Source of the DNA: Brachypodium distachyon | Lineage: Eukaryota; Streptophyta; Magnoliopsida; Poales; Poaceae | Direction: 5' to 3' | Assembly: GCF_000005505.3 (NCBI RefSeq) | Contig: NC_016131.3 | Location: forward strand, 25,535,001-25,599,000 | DNA length: 64,000 nucleotides | Shown here: in pieces, positions 59,271 through 64,000 of the stretch | Layout of the letters: every line of letters starts with the position of its first letter | Numbering within the stretch: position 1 is the stretch's first letter | Translations under genes and position numbers: made by a program | Notes under the pieces: model-generated | What the model was told of the DNA's origin: nothing | Database searches by the model: none | What the model saw: only the letters and a program-made list of their open reading frames with translations

Positions 59271-60006
59271 TCATCCTCATCTGATTTAGCACTCCTTTTC
59301 GTAGCCCCCTTGCAAACATCCAAGTGCAAGCTGTTGAACCTTGCTAGATATTCCTTAGGCTCTAGCTGCTTGTGTAAGAAGTTGCTGCTGGTATATGTGC
59401 AAACGACGCTCGATGTTATCTGTTGGTGTACGCATGACAAGTCAGCCTCTTTTAATGTGACCCATTTGTTAGATGTTTTGCCTTCAAGAGAATATAGAAA
59501 GCTACAGATCAAGAGTTTTGGGCTCTTGCATCTGTTATCGTACTTCACGGATATTCAGTGACAGCTACGAAAATGTAAGTGTACAATAATCCAACAACAA
59601 CTTGAAATCCAACAATTAAAGGGTGCTGTTAATAGAAGTTCAAAAATATGTCCATTTCACACAGCAAACTGTGTTTCAGCGTATGTTACACCTCTGTAAA
59701 TTACACACATCAAATTATGCTTAAATGCTTTCAACACTCTTCATTGACCATGTACTATTGAGGTTCCTTACATCATAAAAAAGGAGTGCTGAAACTATGT
59801 TTCCCAGTCTTGTCAAAATTCTCGCCTCGTCCTCGGGGCTTGTTCTCCTTGTCCTCGGTGTAGTCCTGATCTCTGGTTGAAGATGTCAGAAAGCTAGCGA
59901 TCACTTTGTTAGTTTCGCACCTCGCACACTCAGAGATGGCAACACAAAGACCTTCAGGTCAAACATACCATATCCTAAGCATCACTTGATGCATTTTCCA
60001 TTTGCG
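59271..60006. other. Convergent 3' regions
   Basis: Lies between the stop of the small plus-strand gene and the stop of the minus-strand pseudouridine synthase gene and should hold both 3' UTRs. No gene was seen. Confidence 0.5.
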
Positions 60007-63000
60007 TTAATTACAGAATTGATCGACGCCACCATCTTGGCTGTCACTTGTTGGTGTAACACGACGTAGTTCATCAAGTACCTCAGCAAAATCATCTGGC
60101 GGAGGGCATGAGAATTCAAGCATCTTACCTGAATGCGGATGCTTGAATCTGAAAAAGAAACCAGAATCACACTGAAAAAATATCCTCAAAAGAAAATGAT
60201 AGGAAAAATTACAGCAAGATGCATCTTGCATAATACCTACCCAAGCAATGCAGCATGGAGGCATGGCCTGTCTATCTTTGATATCAGATTTGAAAGATCA
60301 CCATGATATCTTGAAGGAGTTCTGGGTCTCAAAAGTGACAATGCCATACTTTTGCTACCTCCATATGTTTCATCACCAAGAAGAGGGTACCCTAGGTATT
60401 TTGCATGTGCTCGGATCTGAAAACAAACAGGTGCAAGATCATTGACAAGATAAAGGTAGGTGTACTGTAGTGGAATAGCATTTCTTAGCTTTGAGAAATA
60501 CACTTGTATGCAATTCAAAATTCCAACTTTTGCTTAGAATGCTTTCTTTTTTAAGTCACAACAATCTGGATGCAATTCAAACAAGAGTAGATTGTAATTA
60601 TGATGCCCCCTTCTTATATGATGCCCCTTCTTATACTGTAATTATGATGCCCCTTCTTATACCGTAATTATGATGCCCCCTTCTTATATGAGACAATCCT
60701 GGAATGTACCTGGTGAGTGCGCCCTGTCTCCAGTTTCCACTCTACGAGTGCAGATCCACCACTACAAAAGACCTCTCTTACTTTATACCTGCAGAATTTC
60801 TTGAAATAACAGAAAATCAATTCCGGATCTTGACAAAATACCTAAGCAATCGATCATGAAGCATTTGGAAGTTGCATAAATAATACAATACAAAATAAAA
60901 GATGTATCAAAGCTTCTTTTAAGTGTAGGGAGGGTATTTATGTGGAGATTTTCTATTCTTGTGAGCATGATATGTATGATTAAATGAACCAGCAAGGTCC
61001 AACCTCTTCACTCTTTTGCCAGAACAGTTAATGCTAGGAGTAAGGAGTGATAACTGGAAGTGCCCAGGTCAAAGCAGTCATTGGTAAGGAGATAGGTTAA
61101 ATCTAGTAATAACAGCCTGATTTAATGAATCCTTATTTGCACTAAATGAACTGCTCAGCATGGTGATCTGAGCACCAGTAGGTTATCCTGCTGGCTGTTT
61201 CATCGAGAAGAACTTGGATTTTAGTGACAGGAGATCATTCCATCTAGAATAACTTGACTTTTAAATAGAAAAACTGCGGAGTACTTTCGCAGAAACCTTA
61301 TTTTTGCATCTATATTTGGCTCTCTTAGTAAGTAGTTGCATTCAAGCCAAACAGCTTTGGATAGGCATCATCATATATGAAACCACATAAGAGACACAAG
61401 TCAAAAGCATGAATCACCTACTAGCAGCATGCCGTGCGTATCTGTGGCCAGATCCAGGAGCAGCGATCATACGTATCCGATTGTTAGGATCACGGGATAT
61501 AGGAACTTCAATTCTGGCAGAATTTGGATTAGGTACACCACAAGTAAGACTGATGTATATCCGACGTATTGTATGCAGCTTGAATTGTTCTGCTAATTGA
61601 GCGTGAGAGTGCTCATCCTGTCAACAAGGTGTTTCCAAAGTAAGGTTGAAAATTAAGCTGATACAAATAAGAGAGATCAAATTTAATATGGTTTATATTA
61701 GCAATTTCATCATTATGTGCAAGTGCCATGACAAGATATTAGTGTTTGTTTTGGGTTAGGACGAACTAGGTAGTACCTTAACTCCTCTATTATCCAAAAC
61801 AAAGGATGTACCTTAGCTACAACAAGAAGTCCACTTGTCCCCTTGTCAAGCCTATGCACAATACCAGGGCGCACGATAGCATCACGGACCTCTGAACTTA
61901 CTTCACCATTAAATTGATCAACATCGAATACGTCAATATCATCATCTGAAGATTCAGGGCACTCATCATCAATTGAGTTACGTGCTAAACAGGTAAAAGT
62001 TGAAATCTTGCAGTGGTGAAGTATAGCATTGACTAAGGTGCCATTTGCATTTCCAGGTGCTGGGTGAACAACCTAAAAAGTCACAAGACATAGAATGCAA
62101 GAATAATTCTCCCATTAGTTGAAAACTCGAAGTAAGAGTTCAAGAAACAAAACAGAACAGGAAAATGTATGGGGTAATGGGGGGAAAACTGCTAAAGGGA
62201 CCGTACAACCGATATCTTACTTGATTTCAATGTAATACTAACAGGGAGAACACGTGAATGGAACCAGCCTCAAAAATTTAAGTAGAACGAAGATATCTTT
62301 TACGATGCACACTACAATCACCAGTGAGAGACTTCACATTAATTATATGCATAGTTATCTACCTGATACTTTTGTACTTTTATTGTAGTTTAACTAGACA
62401 GCCTCATTAGACTCATAATCCCATCCTGAAGGTCCAGCGGTGGACAAGGTGACAATGAGCTTTAAAAAGTTCCGTACATTTCCATCATTGTGGTTAAACA
62501 TTATAAAAAGCTAACACAAGCAATTCATCCTATGTAGAAAATAGCCTGCAAAAAAACTTATACACATAAAAGCTTGCTTTGAGACATTCCTAAGAACCAG
62601 GCAACCAAATATTGCTCGCTCATGTCACTTGAAAAGATGGTTCATACCATATGAGCCGGTTTGTTCACAACGAGAAGATGCTCATCCTCGTAAACAATAT
62701 CCAGAGGAATGTCCTCTGCCTCTGCCCTCAGCGGTTGCAGCTCCGACACAGTGCAGCTGACTGTGTCACCTCCCTTCACTGTTTGTGAAACCTACAAAGC
62801 GTAATGCAAAGCAAATCGGCTTAAGAAGATACTGGTCCGTAGGAAACATATAAAGAAACAAACAAACAATCGTCAGCGCATGCCTTTTGTGCAGCTACGA
62901 TTACTTCACGATCTCATTTGTGCGATGTGTGTTGTGCATTGTGGACAGTCCTTTACTGTCTTTGGATAAAAAATGTTCTAGCTTAATCTAGCAGCTGACA

Positions 63001-63331
63001 AGTGCGAATCTACCTTGGAGACGGGACGGCCATTGACGGCGACGAGGCCGGCACGGATGCTGGCCTGCACGCGCGCGCGGCTGACTCCCCCGCCGCCCAG
63101 ACGCGCGGAGATCCACGCGTCTACCCGCGACCGCCCCTCCCCGGCCGGCACGGCCTCCTCCAGCCGCGTCCCGGCGTGGCCTCCCCTCCTGCTCGGCGCC
63201 GGCAACGCCTCCACGTTCGCGTCGGCGGAGAGGCATCTGGGGCGAGAGGCTCGGAGGGCGGTGTTGCGTCGGAGGAGGGTGGATACCGCGGCGGCGACCG
63301 CCGGTGCCGCCGCCGTCGCAGCAGCTGCCAT
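60007..63331 (-). CDS. PUS2: RluA-family RNA pseudouridine synthase (PUS2-like, chloroplast)
   Basis: This enzyme isomerises uridine to pseudouridine in RNA, here probably plastid rRNA. Seven exons, 63331-63014, 62791-62648, 62072-61812, 61617-61418, 60788-60710, 60416-60241 and 60148-60007, join in frame to 439 residues with GT-AG introns. An Ala/Arg-rich transit peptide (about residues 1-50) precedes an S4 RNA-binding domain (about 68-120, RVDAWISARLGGGGVSRARV, AGLVAVNGRPVSK). The catalytic motif is HRLDKGTSGLLVVAK with Asp near 230, and the downstream ETGRTHQIRAHAKYLGYPLL motif is intact. An acidic insert (SIDDECPESSDDDIDVFDVD) lies at about 184-204 just before the catalytic motif. It ends LRRVTPTSDSQDGGVDQFCN. 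Upstream in-frame codons exist, but 63331 gives the transit peptide. Confidence 0.93.
60593..60690. repeat. Tandem repeat in intron 5 of the pseudouridine synthase gene
   Basis: A unit of about 26-28 bases with the core TAATTATGATGCCCC and TTCTTATA occurs three times, plus one shortened copy lacking the TAATTA part. It lies wholly within the intron. Confidence 0.85.
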
Positions 63332-64000
63332 GCTCGGTCGGTTGCTCGGCGGCTCCGTGGCGAAGTGGAGCGAGAAGGATAACGTTTTGGTAATTGGGCC
63401 TCTGACCCAATGCTCTGCTGGGCTTGACTTGGATGAATATCGTGAATTGGGCCCTGAAATTGAAATGCTCGAATGCTCAATGCCACCGATCGGCGATCTG
63501 GCCACAAAAAAAACATGCCGTGTGCTGAATTTGTGCAATTGATCTGAACTTGTATTTGCCAAAATTTCGTATGATGATGACCCTGTGAAATCCGCGAAAA
63601 GGAGTGTTGAATTGCAGTGCGAAGTCTATTTTTTTTATTCGACCTGAGTATCCTTATTTTTCTTTTCTTTTTTTTGAAAGCTGAGTATCCTTATTTTCCG
63701 TTTCCTTATCAAAACAGAAATAACAATTGTGGTACTAAGCTAATGTGGCGATAAAGTTTTTTTTTTGCAACCATGCAGCCTGAACTTTGCTGTGCAAAAC
63801 TTAAGCTAGAGCACATGGTCCTCAACGTACCAAATTAATTAATTCTAATTAACTTGACCACCCTGATCTGGTGTTGCCGACAACAAGCTTCTTTTTTCTT
63901 CTCCTTCATCTGGAGGGCAGACTGCACGTGATCTCCGTACGTGTCTAGTACACGAACCACGTACTAGTACCGTACGTCTTTATGTTTCATTACATTTTCA
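63332..64000. other. Upstream region of the pseudouridine synthase gene
   Basis: Promoter and leader on the minus strand lie nearest the gene; the remainder is AT-rich with T tracts. No gene was recognised up to the window end. Confidence 0.45.

Noticed and set aside
1..64000. CRISPR arrays, operons, phage or bacterial islands
   Set aside because: All genes have eukaryotic plant structure, and no regularly spaced repeat array was seen.

Overview
This window is plant nuclear DNA, almost certainly from a grass, probably Pooideae. Its genes have spliceosomal introns and strongly GC-rich coding starts. Small inverted-repeat elements ending in CTCCCTCCGT are scattered between genes, as is typical of Brachypodium, Triticeae and rice-type genomes. 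About eleven intact protein genes in 64 kb suggest a gene-rich chromosome arm. The species cannot be fixed from the sequence alone.

Left part (1-26 kb). A complex I subunit gene (NDUFB2 type, 507-2823) comes first. It is followed by a same-strand array of intronless DUF241 (BPS1-like) genes at 5859, 14212 and 21005. A fourth copy at 18836 has kept only its TATA box and N-terminal signature. The array is interrupted by two 5'-truncated LINE retrotransposons (about 7448-8406 and 11870-13606). Its spacers carry local duplications: about 220 bp at 3.8/4.2 kb and about 650 bp at 15.7/16.8 kb. A frameshifted DUF3615-like gene lies at 23180-23822.

Middle part (26-50 kb). This holds a 12-exon PSI1-like DUF668 gene (26518-31802), a small plastid J-domain protein (33092-33490) and a thaumatin-like protein with a GPI-type tail (35302-36637). 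On the minus strand follow the 15-exon ER chaperone GRP94 with a KDEL end (42163-37356), a zinc-sensing group F bZIP factor (45853-45044) and an ERD7-like senescence-domain gene (49988-46962). The GRP94 promoter has a perfect ER stress element (CCAAT-N9-CCACG) and a UPRE-type TGACGTGG site.

Right part (51-64 kb). On the minus strand is a CLAVATA1-type receptor kinase very like rice FON1 (55109-51495). It is followed by a small conserved plus-strand protein of unknown function (58998-59270) and a seven-exon RluA-type pseudouridine synthase on the minus strand (63331-60007).

The genes do not form one pathway; this looks like ordinary syntenic grass DNA. From memory, the content matches the end of rice chromosome 6 and partly matches an Arabidopsis chromosome 1 block that includes CLV1. 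I saw no CRISPR array, operon or novel multi-gene system. The most informative signals are the DUF241 array and its decay, the stress elements of GRP94 combined with a GC-AG first intron, and an intron starting two bases after the bZIP stop codon.
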